A stretch of DNA of 64,000 nucleotides from assembly GCA_958450365.1 (NCBI GenBank), contig CAUEEP010000938.1, positions 248,001 through 312,000 of the forward strand, in the 5' to 3' direction. Numbering within the stretch: the first letter of the stretch is position 1; every line of letters starts with the position of its first letter. Source of the DNA: Mesorhabditis belari. Its lineage: Eukaryota; Nematoda; Chromadorea; Rhabditida; Rhabditidae. The notes under the pieces are model-generated. The model saw only the letters and a list, made by a program, of their open reading frames with translations, made no database searches and was not told where the DNA came from. A program made the translations under genes and the position numbers. Shown piece by piece: positions 44,228-55,917 of the stretch.

Positions 44228-46706
44228 TTAAGCAAGTAGCGGCCGTTGTTCTCCAGGTACATGTAAAGTGTTTCGTGGGGTGCGCGAAGGGGAAATGAGA
44301 TGAGCAGGAATCTAGAGTTGTGTTTGGGATTATACGCTCGAAACTAACGAAACATTGGTTTATATTTTACTCACCTGCGGGAGTTGACGACGTGGTACGG
44401 TTGGGGTGAGGATGGGCAGGGTTTGACAAGGCAAATCGGCAATGAGATTGATCGTTTGATAGGATTTTGGTGGTGGTGGACGACGTCGTAGTCTTTTCAA
44501 CACTTTCGTTTCGATGTCGAAAAGCTCGGGATTTACCCTGGAATTTGTTTGTTCACAAATTCTGATTCTCGAAAACTGAAATCCAAGAGTCTTGCCTCAA
44601 AATGTTGCGTCTCGAACCGTAACCCTTACTCATATTTGAAAGCTTGGAAGGTATACGGTATGATTACGCAAACTTACCAAACATAAAATAACGGGATAAG
44701 AAGTGTGCTGATCCGACTGACCATCAATGGAGTTAAGAAAAATGCCATTCCTCTTGAAGAAAAGCCTAAAACTGATAGATTTCGACTATCGACTTTTGCT
44801 TACTTGAAGGATCAAGGCAAACAAATGCATAGGCTAAATAGGGAACAGTGGAGATGATCACACAGCCAAGTCCAACCTGAAAGGAGTTCATGGAAGGTTA
44901 GAGAGTTATTGCTTACCTTGGTGACATGCCCATTTGGAGCCCAAGTGTAGAGAGTTGTTTTTGCATTTGGATCTTCTCGAGCCTCGGCTGATGTGGAACG
45001 ATCGACGTGATCGGCTACAGAATAGTAGAGAGATGAAGCCACACAGACGGGAATCAAAAAGAAGAGGATGAAAGTGGCCGTGAGAAGGGACATGTATCTA
45101 GAAATGGGTGACTTGATGAGAATGACAAGCAGCTGTACTGTACCTGGTTGCTTGCGAATCGTGGTACTCGTCAATGCTGGTGTTACCTGTTCGTTTAGCT
45201 CCACCAGACTCACCCTAGAAATTAGTGGGCTTTTTTTCCTTTGAAACGACCTTTGAGTACAGTTTATTTTAGTTGATTGCTGTTTTACACTCTTTAGTTC
45301 CAAACCAACCAGAGTGAAATCCAGTGAGCAGATATGGCCGTTAAAGAAGGATGAATAACGTCCAAAGCCGAGAATCGGAAGCGCTGACCACGAGAGGCAA
45401 ATGAAAAATTCGACGAAGAGACATCGGGTATAAGTTTGAATGTTTCGAAAAGAACCTAGGGTTAGAGTTAGAGTGGTTCTCGAGTAAATGACCAGAGTGG
45501 TTCTCAAGAAATGCTCACCCCATTTCGGTTGAAGTGTAGCAATGTAACGATCAAAGGAGATCAATGTGACGATGGAGACCTGGAATGGAAAATGGTAAGA
45601 TCTAGGATAAGGATGAGATCATTTGAGAAGCTCTGTATTCTGCTAATGATCTTATCTAATTTCAAAACGAACCTGCCAAAGTGATAAGCACATGTCAAGA
45701 GCTCCGTATAAATCACATGTTGTTTCATCGTAAACCCTAAATGAATTGTTAGGTTTTTGCATTTTTTTTCGTTACCCCATGCCAGATGCAAGTTAAAATC
45801 TGATCCTCAAAAATTCTCAATGAGATTTGTGTTCGTTTTCCCCATATCGATGATGTCAATTTCTTGCCCTTTCCCCTATCATCAACTCCCGTTCAAATTC
45901 AATCACCGCAACACTTTCTCGCTATTTTTTTTGCGCCTTTTGTCTACTTGCAGAGAGTTATTTAGATAAAGATCACTTTTAGTTAAAATTGCAAGGAACT
46001 TGGCTTTTGATATACCAAAGAATACCTACACCACCGCCCATATCAAACAATTTCTATTTCTATTTATGTGTGTCGCCGAGGAAACCGGAAATATTAGCGA
46101 CACGAGGAGATTCTTGACATATCCGAGTCCAAAAATAGACCCACCCTTTGGGGTTATTATCGTTTTGGCAGAGAAAAACAAGAAAATTACTTGGTTATTA
46201 TTTATAAAAGGGAAAAGATATAAAGCAACTTCTATCAATCATTTGTCGGGAAAAGAGACAAGAAAATTGGTCTTGTCTGTATCTTTCATAAAAGGATTCG
46301 TTTTAACCATGTGAAAGCTATGAAATATCTTCGAAGATGACAAATGAAAGCCAATGAATAGAGATGAAAGCCGTAAAGAAATCTCTAGAATTCGGTTATG
46401 GCAGTTTACTTTTGTTTAACCAGTGCAGACAGAGACTTGACTAGTAATTGTATGCAATGGAATAATGTAATGACGAGAACTCACCCGGATTCAGTGAGAA
46501 AACCGTATAGCGGAACCGTAAGCAGCGCGGACAAGGCACAGTCGACGAGAAGAAGCACGAGGATTGGAAGGGATGAGGCTGCAATCAAAGAAAGGCCATA
46601 TTCGAAGGATTAGTCGATTTGGTATGTTTTTTTCGTTACTCACCGGTTAGACTCTTCGTGAGAATGCATGGGATTGAGATGAGGTTGAAGAGGAGAGGAG
46701 CGGTGG
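44228..46706 (-). CDS. Opsin-like class A GPCR lacking the retinal Lys (5' part not found)
   Basis: Eleven phase-consistent exons, 5' to 3': 46706-46644, 46578-46485, 45736-45673, 45579-45519, 45455-45310, 45214-45144, 45097-44917, 44876-44804, 44750-44678, 44537-44375, 44311-44228; about 357 residues. Part of TM1 is present, then TM2 (SSLPILVLLLVDCALSALL), TM3 ending ISFDRYIATLQP (DRY), TM4 and an opsin-like turn GFGRYSSFFNGHICSLDF with the ECL2 Cys, TM5 (SLLTATFILFFLIPVCVA), TM6 (VIISTVPYLAYAFV) and TM7 (SRISTLLIPLFYVWVNPEL). Arg (codon at 44713-44715) occupies the place of the opsin Lys that binds retinal, six residues before the IP that replaces NP. C. elegans SRO-1 is the nearest family I can suggest. 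The initiating exon lies somewhere above 46706 and I could not identify it. Confidence 0.6.
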
Positions 46707-46912
46707 CTGAAACTTACTATTAGCACGGTTTTTGAGTTGACTTGACTGAGGTTGACTTGATCAAAACTAGAATTGGATTTGATTTGACTAAATTTCGTCG
46801 AAAAATTGAATAAAATTCTTTGTGAAATGACTTTTCTAGGTAAAAAGATGAAGATAAAAGGTTTTAAAATGTATTTTAAAATGTTAAAAAAGGATGTAAC
46901 ATATCAATTCTC

Positions 46913-47632
46913 AAGATGAATTGGAATATGATTACTTTTAAGCCTCTAACTTGTCAAGTCAAGCCTCTAACTTGCCAAGTCAAGCCTCTAACTTGCCAAA
47001 ATAAAATTCTCACAAACAAATACGATTCCCCTCTCAATTGTTTAGCCTCTTTTTCACTTGAATGTCAGTATGTTCCCCTTTACAGCTATGGTTTTGGAGG
47101 ACAATTGGACCTGGAATTCTTGATGAATTAATTGCATCGATGCCTACTCGTATTAAAGAAAGATGCCTTAAAGAAGTACTTTTGGCAAAAGGAGGAGCGA
47201 CTAAATGTTGATTAAAGCTTAATTTCGTTTTGTGTCAAAAGACTTTTGCACCACGATTTTCAGGGGTGTTTTGACAATTATATTTTTTTCTCAATTTATT
47301 TTTCTCAATTTATTTTTTTCTCAAGTGTTGTATAGCGATAACGTTTGTGTAAATAAATTGTACATATATTTGCGTAACTAAAATTATTAATGGCTTAAAG
47401 AGCGCCATGAACTTTATCAAAGAAAATTGATGAAACTTTTTAGAAACGTAAGTGGGACAAGACTTTTTGCACCACAGTGTATCAATTCTCAAGATGAATT
47501 GGAATATGATTACTTTTAACCGTCAAGCCTCTAACTTGCCTAACTTGCCAAATAAAATTCTCACAAACGAATACGATTCCCCTCTCAATTGTTTAGCCTC
47601 TTTTCACTTGAATGTCAGTATCTTTCCCTTTC
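46913..47632 (+). repeat. Direct repeat pair flanking a 400-bp insert
   Basis: ATCAATTCTCAAGATGAATT, CCTCTAACTTGCC(AA) and GATTCCCCTCTCAATTGTTTAGCCTC occur at 46903-47062 and 47479-47615. Between them, near 47240 and 47455, lie inverted GACTTTT(T)GCACCAC words, suggesting an element inserted at a duplication. Confidence 0.6.
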
Positions 47633-47952
47633 CTTTAAATGAGGCTCATTCAATGGGATCCCCGTCTTGCTTGTCTCTTTTCTTTTTCACTATTCCATTT
47701 CGAATCCCAATCTTTCCGAACATCAAAGTCGAAATACCCTTGTCTCTTTTTTGGATAAGCTTAGGAAAATCTAGTGATCAAAAATGGAAACACAAATAGC
47801 TTTTGAAGAGTGAAAAGGGCTGATGTTTTTACTAACAAAAAGAGTGACGTAAAATAGCTAAGAGAAAACTGATCAACACCTCATTTTCTTCACCCTCCCG
47901 AAACCATTAATTTGGGTTTATTGTTCGATTTTCTCTTCATATTAAAGATTTC

Positions 47953-48128
47953 GTTGCATAGATGCATAGATGATGCATAGATGATGCATAGATGATGCAT
48001 AGATGATGCATAGATGCATAGATTGCATAGATTGCATAGATTGCATAGATTGCATAGATTGCATAGATTGCATAGATTGCATAGATGCATAGATGCAGGG
48101 ATTGCATAGATGCATAGATGCATAGATG
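47953..48128. repeat. GATGCATA / GATTGCATA satellite
   Basis: Tandem units of 8-9 bases (ATGCATAG with ATG or ATT joins) over about 175 bp; the A/C/I/L/M/N/Y-rich open frames are artefacts. Confidence 0.9.
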
Positions 48129-48182
48129 ATTGTTTTTAAAAATCAAAATGAATCTTCAGGTTTTTGGTGAAAGATCAGAAAA

Positions 48183-48376
48183 TAGGCTGTCCAGAAAGAA
48201 TTTCCGTTTCTTTTCATACTCAAAAATAACAAATTCATCAATTAACCTGTGGTTTACTCTAAATAAAAGTGTTTATTGTTCAATTTTCCATCTTTTGAAG
48301 TCAATTTGGGTTCACTTTTAACACTTTTTAAATGGAAGTATGAAAAGGAACTAAAAAACTTTCTGGGCAGCCTAAT
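48183..48376. mobile_element. Mariner-type MITE, 194 bp
   Basis: The ends are TAGGCTGTCCAGAAAG and CTTTCTGGGCAGCCTA, with inner TTTCTTTTCATACTC and an imperfect partner. Related ends are at 15810 and the interior resembles 35164-35587 (AAATAACAAATTCA(C/T)CAATTAACCT). Confidence 0.7.
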
Positions 48377-50656
48377 AGGCAAGAGTAATGTGCCGACTAA
48401 GGTCACAAGAATCTCTCCAACAGTTTTGTGCTTTGACTTCTCACTTCTCTTTCTCCTTTCTAATGCCTCCAATTTTCATGTCCAACGATAGCAAGGAAAT
48501 CAAAGATTTGTCAGACTGAATACAATTCCCCTTTTCTTCGCTCGATATGAACAAGACGAGAGATCGACTCAATTACCCCCGTTTGACCATCCAATTTCCT
48601 GTCCTTTTCTCTTTTTTTTTGTTTCATTGAGGATTTCCCCTCAAAAAGAAAGAATAAATGGCATTTTGTGAGGAGTGAAATTCTCGAGGTGAAATGAAAT
48701 GAGAAAATTATTATCCCTAACGTCATTCCCGCTTTTCCACAGGTGATTTTCCACAATTTCCCAATTTCCCCTTCGGTTAATTAACCGAATTTTCGGCAAC
48801 CATAATGTGAATTTGTCGGCGCCGAAAAATTGATTCTCGGAAATGTTTTTTTGGGGAGAAAATTATTCAGGTGTGTTCTCGAAGAGTCAATTTTTGTTAT
48901 TGGATTGTAGGTGGGGGATTTTACGAAGAAATTTTACGGGATTTTACGAAGAAAATGGCATCCATTTCCTGGGCTAATATCGAGAATATAGGATTTTATT
49001 TCAATAAACAATGTCGTTGAGATCTCTTTTTTTCTTAAAACCTATAGCATTGTTCAATTTATTGTTGTTCAATTGTTCAATTTTTTTAAGTGAAGCTAGT
49101 GTTTTTTTTGCTCAAAAAGAGTTTGACGTGAAAATCGTTGGGTCATAAATTTGCGGAATTCCAAGTAAAGTAGGAACATGAAAAGAGTGGGTAGAATGGG
49201 ATGAAGAGAGGTCCGAGGGGAGCGTCTAATGATCCTAAATGAACAATGGAGGCAACTTTTATCGGAGGAAGACAAAAAGAAACAAATTGTGAATGGAAAG
49301 ATGACGGGTTTTGTTTAGGAGGGATGTCGATAGAGATTCTGGATTTATGAAGAATTCGAATGGATTCTGAAAGCAAGAAGCCAGTCATAGCCTGATTGTC
49401 GGATCCCAGATCCAAGAAGATATCAAGATGGATATAAATCAGAATACTATCCGATTATACCTCAACAACTAGGTTAAACCAACAACTTTTTCCCTTTATT
49501 GTTTTATCTACTTTATTTGTATGCTTACCATTGTTCTGAAATTATAACCTAAACATATTTGATACTTAAGCTATTCACACTTTTTCTCAAAAGGTCTGGA
49601 TGGGATACACAAAGGAGAAAATACCGAAACCAACAATGGTTCGCTGGTTCTGTTCAGATTTACACCATCTGGTTTAATAGTATACTCAGGTTAGTACGAC
49701 TTTGTTAGAAATAGGTTCTGGCCTGGTTTTAAGCTTGATCTGACTAATTGACTTTTCTGGATCTTTACAGCCACCTCCTATAAGAGCTACAGTACTATAG
49801 GGGTAGGATCATTTAGTCATAGGTTTATAGGGGTAGGATCAGTCAGTCAAAACGGGTGAAGACGGGTGAAAGAGGGAAGGACGAATCGAAGAAAAAGGGG
49901 GGACTCCATTATAAATGCCCCGTTTCTCCGTTTCTTTTCGCTGGACACTGCTTCAGTCGGAAAGAAAGCGAGGGTGGACCCACATTCAAGAATTCCGTTT
50001 TTTTGTGCCGACTTTGTCAAATTATTCAAGAGAAAAGAAAACGTTCGATGCTTTCATAAAAGAAACTAAGTATTGTCTGAAATCGATACTGAACCTGTGA
50101 ATAGTTTCAGTGGGATAAGCTTTCTGACTCGGGCTTTTGTTGGCAATCTAAAGTTGATAGGTTTTCAGATTTCAAGTTCAAGTTGTTATTGTGTAAGAAA
50201 AGCTTCAGATCTCTTCTAACGCACTGCTTTACTTCCCCAAAATGTGCTAAAACATTAACGACGTTCCTTGGGCTTCTCAGTTTTCCACTTTCAAGAATTT
50301 ATCATTACTTTCATTTCAGTTTGCAAGTGTTTTCTGAGTTTCGTTTGTGAGTCAAATGTTGTTATTTTGAACAGTCGGATTTCAGAATTTCAAATAAATC
50401 AACAAATCTATTTTGCAGAATAGAAAATGGATGAAGAATTGCCGGTTTGCGATGGGACACCATGGAGACAAAACGATATGGGGAAGATAGAAGAAAGGAA
50501 AGGAAAGGAAAGGAAAAGAAAAGAAAAGAAAAAAGAGATGGATTTCTGATTTCTCTTTGAATAAAGGTCTTGTTTTAATGGTTCACATAAGAACCAGAAA
50601 AGCTAACTGCCTTGAGTAAGGCTATTTGGCCTAAGTGCTATGATAGATGTAAAATG

Positions 50657-50850
50657 AAGGCTAAGCCTAAGCCTAAAAATTTGCCAGGATGCTCCTATGG
50701 GGGGCGCATGAGCATCGCCAAGCGGGTGTGCCTTAGCTCCGGGAACTGGCTGAGATCCAGAAAATGGGGGTTTAGCCCAAGCCCAAGTAGACTTAGTGCT
50801 AGGCGCTAGCCGCTAGCCTTCGCACTAAGTCCAAGCCTAAGCCTAAGTAT
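50657..50850. repeat. TTAGGC-flanked hairpin element, copy B (inverted)
   Basis: GCCTAAGCCTAAGCCTAA runs flank a core that is the inverse of the 329-546 element, including GGGAACTGGCTGAGATCCAG and GACTTAGTGCTAGGCGCTAG paired with CGCACTAAGTC. It carries an extra 60 bases (GGGGGGCGCATGAGCATCGC) not in copy A. Confidence 0.75.
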
Positions 50851-53599
50851 AATTCAAAGCAAGTTTTAGTTATAGTTTTACATAATCATAACCATGACTA
50901 TTTGCTTTTTATTTCATTTTCATTCCCCGAAATTTTCCCCTGAAAGTCCAAATTTGTGATATGTATAAAATGGCGGAAATTCATCAAATATTTATTGGAG
51001 ACAGCAAATGCTTTTCGAGGTGTTAAAAAGGGGAAAAATGTGGTCGGCTTTTTTGGAAGGACAAATTGGAGCCGATTGAAAAGAAAAATCCTTTTTGACT
51101 ATGTAAAGCAATGAACTATGAGGAACTATGAGGGAAATCGTTTTGAGAGAAATCCTCAAAAGCAATGAACTTTGCACTTAAGCGCAAAAAAAAACGGAAA
51201 ATCTTTTATCAATGGAGAGATTTTTGCAAAAACGAGTTTAGCACGGTTCAATAAAAGTTGACAGAATTTGATGACGAACTTTGCTGACCGAACTTTGCTC
51301 ATCGAAAAGCAAACTTGGGATGCTTTGAAGCATTCTACTCACTATTTTGCTTGATTTATGGCTTCATTCAATGAGAAATCAGAAACTATGAAGCAAATAG
51401 ATTAATCATAAGTAGAAAAAGACAAGCTGAAGGAAAGATTTTAATTTTTATTTCATTTTACAAGTTATCCACTAGTCCACTAGCTGCAAATCATTTTTAA
51501 ACTCTCTCTCTGAACACTTTCACTCACACTAACCCCTTGAAATCAAGAACCTCGTGAAGAAAACAGAAAAAAGACTAGAAGGAAAGTTTCTGAAATTGGA
51601 AGTGAAAAAAGGATAGATGGATTGAATTTCCCTGCAAGAAGGTTGTCTTCATTCGGTTCTCATCCTGTTCTTTCTCGAAACGAGGAACAATCATCGAGAG
51701 ATAAAGTCCCCATTCTCAAATATCTTTCAAATTTGATCACCTCTTGTCTTTACGTCTTTGTCTTTACTTTCAAATCGTTCCTGATAGATCTATCAGGATT
51801 TCTGCTAGATTACCTGATAGATTTCTGCGTAAAATCAAATGGCTAACAGGAGGAAATATTCTTTGCTTTAACCATCCCTATTTGAAGAAATCTTTTTTTT
51901 TGTTAAAAGCCTTTCTAGGGATTTAATTCTAAAGGAACCGGGAAGTCGACAAGTAATTATTTCGATTGAGCTTTGGCTTGAGGAAGTGATTGTCTATTAT
52001 ATTTGGCTTGAGGAAGTGATTGTCTATTATATAAAAGAGCAGTTTTAAGTTCTTGATGTTCAAAAACTTTTGCTTTATTTAGAATTTGGAGAAAATTTGA
52101 TTAACTTTCAAAAAAACTTACAGAAAAAGATGAGATTCGTGATGATGGTCGGGTGATGCATTTAGTCGGAATGTGTTTATGTGACACTGGAAGTGTGATG
52201 GGGTACTTGTTGATGAGTCGTTGAATGAATGCGAAAAAAGGAGAGCAAGAGCTTATTCGATGTGAGGAGATGATGGGGGAATTTGGGGTTGGGATGAAGG
52301 ATCGGGTAAGGAAAAAAAGGAAAGAAGAGGAAAAGTCACTCTTTGAGAGGATCGGGGGGAACGGCTGGATGAAGGGAAGAAGAAAAGGGGAGGGAAGGGA
52401 AGAAGAAAAGGAGAGGGAAGGGAAGAAGGAAAGGGGAGGGAAGGACTCAGCCCTGCGAGGGGCGGGGTCTCCACTCTTCACATTCACGCATTCCGACTCA
52501 TTCCGAAGATCGCTAAGAAATATAAAGACTAGAAGTGATTACAGTACATATTGGGCTCTGAGAAAAAGCCTCGCAGGAATGAAAACAAGCCTGTAAGCAA
52601 GGTCTAGGCTCTAGAGTCTGCAGTAGACTTGGCTAACTCAAGCTCAGTCTACAGCCTCACTCAAGCTCATTCCAATAATCAGGAATAATTAAGAATGTCA
52701 GAGTACGGTAAATAAAAGCCTATATGCCAAGCCAGGATTCTTACTCTGTTAGAGTTTTTAGAGGTAAGCCTTTTTAGAGGTAAGTTTTTAGAGGTGCCTC
52801 TCTTAGAGCTAAGCCTGCAGCAGGTATGGTCCTTCCAGAAGGTCGAAGATTATTTTAATAATCATACTTTACTCAACTATGAATAAAAGTGCAAAAAAAA
52901 CTAAAACTGGAACTTACAGGACTGCGAGAAACATAAAAACAGATTAAATAAACAAAAATAAAAAATATCCGACAAATCAGTAAAGTCTAAGGCAACCTTA
53001 AACCCAGACCTTGAAACTAGCACAGGATTTGGATGTGATAAGCATAAATTCATTCGATAGACAATTCTATAGAATAGAGTTCTATTCAATCGAGTTTAGA
53101 GTCTAATAACTCTCGGACGAAAAGATTCAAGCCCTATTTTCGACTTAAAAGAAGAAGCGAGCTTATGTTCGAAGAGATTTTAAGGAAATCCTTAAACAGA
53201 GATGAGTCTAAGTTTTTTTTTTGCTAAAAGACTCCATTTTTTTCCGCCATCATTTTGTTAAGCCTCTAAATATAAATTTATAAACAAAACCTGTTTCCGT
53301 GGTTTTGTTATGAAAACTAAAACATTCATCTCTTTTTGCATCGTTGATTCAAAACAGAAAGGGGTTTAGCGATGGTCCATTCCAGGGATTAGCACTCGAG
53401 AAAAGACACTCATTTGTGTTCAAAATAATGAACGAACCGGGTGAAATGAAGAGGGGTAAGTTTATGTTTGCAGGGGTAAGTTTTTCGGGCTGAAACTTTT
53501 TTTGAAGAGCTCTGTCGGTGCGTCATAATTATAGGCCCAGGTAAATCAGTCGGTACTAACCGAAAAACAAGTAACCTAAAGATAACAAAGTTTTTATAA

Positions 53600-54150
53600 C
53601 AATCTTTATTGATATGTTAACAAGTGTAAAACTGAAATTTCAAAAATTCCTCCGTCAGTGGCGACAAACGTTTCAAGACGTGAACGGAAGGAGCCAACTG
53701 TGGCATGCAAGTAGGCAACAACAAGCTCGTCCCATGCTTTAAGGAGTGCTTTCTTTAACGAGTCAACTGTTCGATGTGGTTTAGCACACGCCTTAGCTTC
53801 TAGACTCAGAAATTCCTATTTGGCGTGGCATGAGCCAAACTGATTGTTCCGGGTTACGACGCAACCTCTCTAGCACTTTTTTGATGTTGGACTGAATCAC
53901 GACAGAACACCGTTTTTCTCGACCAGCTCTATCATCATTTGTTCCCAATTCCTTGAAGCGTTTAATCTTACATCACTCGCTCTTTGAATGAGCTTGAATC
54001 GTCGATCGATCGTCCGATCCTCAAATGTTCCCAATCATCTTATTCACGAGCCGCGTAGAAACTTCCAAATTTTGAGAAATTGTCAAAAGCCCCCGTCGAT
54101 GCAACGCTATGATCGAGTTCCGATAAACACTCGGCTTGACCATCTCTAAA
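53600..54150 (-). pseudogene. Decayed Tc1/mariner-superfamily transposase with a captured exon
   Basis: On the minus strand, 54142-54037 encodes a helix-turn-helix-like start (VYRNSIIALHRRGLL, then VSTRLVNKMI). At 54036-53967 a foreign 70-mer interrupts it. From 53966 to about 53835 it continues KRFKELGTNDDRAGRE and a basic linker, then jumps to the C-terminal part (LLKAWDELVVAYLHATVGSF, about 53760-53640). The central DDE core is missing. Reading through without the 70-mer restores frame across the junction, so the insert came after the coding phase was fixed. Confidence 0.7.
53967..54036 (-). repeat. 70-bp copy of F-box gene exon 7 and its donor
   Basis: It is identical, as read here, to 58312-58381, including the last 65 bases of the exon and the first 5 bases (GTAAG) of the following intron. 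It is in the same orientation as the source. Confidence 0.9.
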
Positions 54151-54229
54151 AAACACTATATAATCTTAGAAATTATATCAAATAGCAAGGGTAAACATGA
54201 AAAAAGTAAAAGATATAAAATAGCAATAC

Positions 54230-55828
54230 AGTGCGTTTCAAATTCTTAAACGCACCCTCTAAAACAGCGAATTTTGCATTTCGACCCCCGCTACAACTAT
54301 TAGTCTTTTTCTATTAGAAAGAGCATGTCTTAAAACCTAAATAACACGAAAAATAAGCATACTATAAAAAGTAAGAATTTTAAAAATAGAGACTTTTTGC
54401 TAAATCAACCGTTTCAAATTCTTAAACGCACCCGCCTTTGTTGTTGTTATTTGAAATTTTTCGTTTTGTTGTGCATATTTTTTTATTAAATTTATAATTT
54501 TTGTTAATTTCCAAGTAAATGACACACGGAAAGCTGCTCACGGATTTTGATAAAGGCCAGATTGATGCCCGTTTGAGGATTGGCGACTCAATAAGGAAAA
54601 TCGCAAAAAATTTGGGCCGATCCGACTCTGCCGTGCGAAATTATATAAGTCCGAGTTCGTTACTGCACCAAAGGAGAAGCCAGGACCAAAACCAAAGCTT
54701 ACACCGCGAGCTAGACGCCATATTTATGTGAAATACGATTTTCCTTATTGTTGTGAACAACATCCACGGAAAAACGATCGATGAAGTGAAAACGCAACGG
54801 AAAACCGACTCTTCGAAGTCGACAATTTGGCGAGCCATCAAGGAAAAACGCACATATCGATCGACAATTATTGAACATCCAACCGATCGTGAAGCTTTTG
54901 CACAAGAAAGCCCGATTGGCCTTCGCCAAGACTCATATGAATCAGAATTGGTCTATGGTTGGAAAGCCGCTTATGTTTTATTATTTTTTTGCGTTTAGGT
55001 GGTCTTTTCCGATGAGAAGAAATGGAATTTGGATGGCCCCGATGGCCCCCGGCGTTGGCTACTATTGGAGGGATCTTCGACGTGATCCGATGGTGTTTGG
55101 AACTCGAAACTTTGACGGTGGTTCTGTGATGGTTTGGGCCGCATTTTGTGCTGATGGAACGGTCGCTCTGAAGATCGTTTCGAATCGGATGACTAGATAG
55201 ATATCTTGAACAATTGCTTGTTGCCATTTTTGCTCCTAAATCCAACCGTTCCCGATTTATTTCAATACGACAATGCGTCAATTCATCGAGCCGGAGACAC
55301 CCGAGACTGGCTGAACCGCAACAACATTGCAACTTTGGACTGGCCCGCTCAGTCTCCTGACCTCAATCCGATAGAAAATTTATGGGGAATACTTGTCCGA
55401 GCTGTCTACAAGAATCATCGTCAGTTTCAAAACGTTTCTACACTTAAAGCAGCAATTCTTTCGGCCTGGAGCTATCTCGACGTCTCTGCTCTTCAAAACC
55501 TCATCAATTCAATGCCAGACCGCATTTTTCAAGTAATTAATCGTTCTGGTGCGTGTACAGATTATTAGTTTTGATTTGTAACCTTTGATTTTATATTTGT
55601 GTCGATAAATAACAATATTTTCATAGTGCGTTTAAGAATTTGAAACGGTTGATTTAGCAAAAAGTATCTATTTTGAAAATTTTTACTTTTTACAGTATGC
55701 TTCTTTTTCGTGTTATTTAGGTTTTAAGACATGCTCTTTCTAATAGAAAAAGACTAATAGTTGTAGCGGTGGTCAAAATGCAAAATTCGCTGTTTTAGAG
55801 GGTGCGTTTAAGAATTTGAAACGCACTG
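54230..55828 (+). mobile_element. Tc3-like DNA transposon with TA target duplication
   Basis: About 1.6 kb. TIRs of roughly 205 bp start CAGTGCGTTTCAAATTCTTA; the two ends differ at few positions and repeat CGTTTCAAATTCTTAAACGC at their inner edge. TA flanks both ends. The transposase region is inside (54519-55568). The near-identical TIRs suggest recent activity, although the gene is broken. A 197-bp MITE with the same ends is at 19743-19939. Confidence 0.9.
54519..55568 (+). pseudogene. Tc3-like transposase, frameshifted
   Basis: The N-terminal helix-turn-helix (KIAKNLGRSDSAVRNYI) is in one frame, the KPGPKPKLTPRARR linker in another, then FSDEKKWNLDGPDG (first Asp, codon near 55010), FQYDNASIHRA (second Asp, near 55267) and SPDLNPIENLWG (Glu, near 55374). 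At least two frame changes and a stop at 55197 separate them. The DD34E residues all survive, so only the frame is broken. Confidence 0.85.
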
Positions 55829-55917
55829 TATATAGGTGGCACCAAATGGGCACAGATAAAGCTGACACTCCCAGGCTCATAATTATAACGCATCCTGTAT
55901 TGAGCATCCTATCTGAG

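Larger units (their letters stand above)
46707..53500. other. Gene-poor stretch
   Basis: It should contain the first exon(s) of the opsin-like gene, but I see no clear candidate. It holds a duplicated 150-bp block (46913-47062, 47479-47632), GATGCATA satellite, a mariner MITE, the second TTAGGC element, a GGAAA run (50495-50535), a 30-bp TTGGCTTGAGGAAGTGATTG duplication (51973-52032) and a purine-rich strand at 52220-52450 whose opposed frames are not credible genes. Confidence 0.4.

Noticed and set aside
44173..44310. Alternative longer receptor C-terminus ending in CVICVS
   Set aside because: It needs an incoming phase that the preceding exon does not supply.
47890..48146. Minus-strand frames rich in Cys, Ile, Tyr and Asn
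   Set aside because: They come from the GATGCATA satellite.
49143..49415. Minus-strand 90-codon frame as first exon of the opsin-like gene
   Set aside because: It shows no TM1-like segment and no donor in the required phase.
52225..52596. 123-codon plus frame and opposed 128-codon minus frame
   Set aside because: They lie on a purine-rich tract that stays open in several frames; no splice or family signal.
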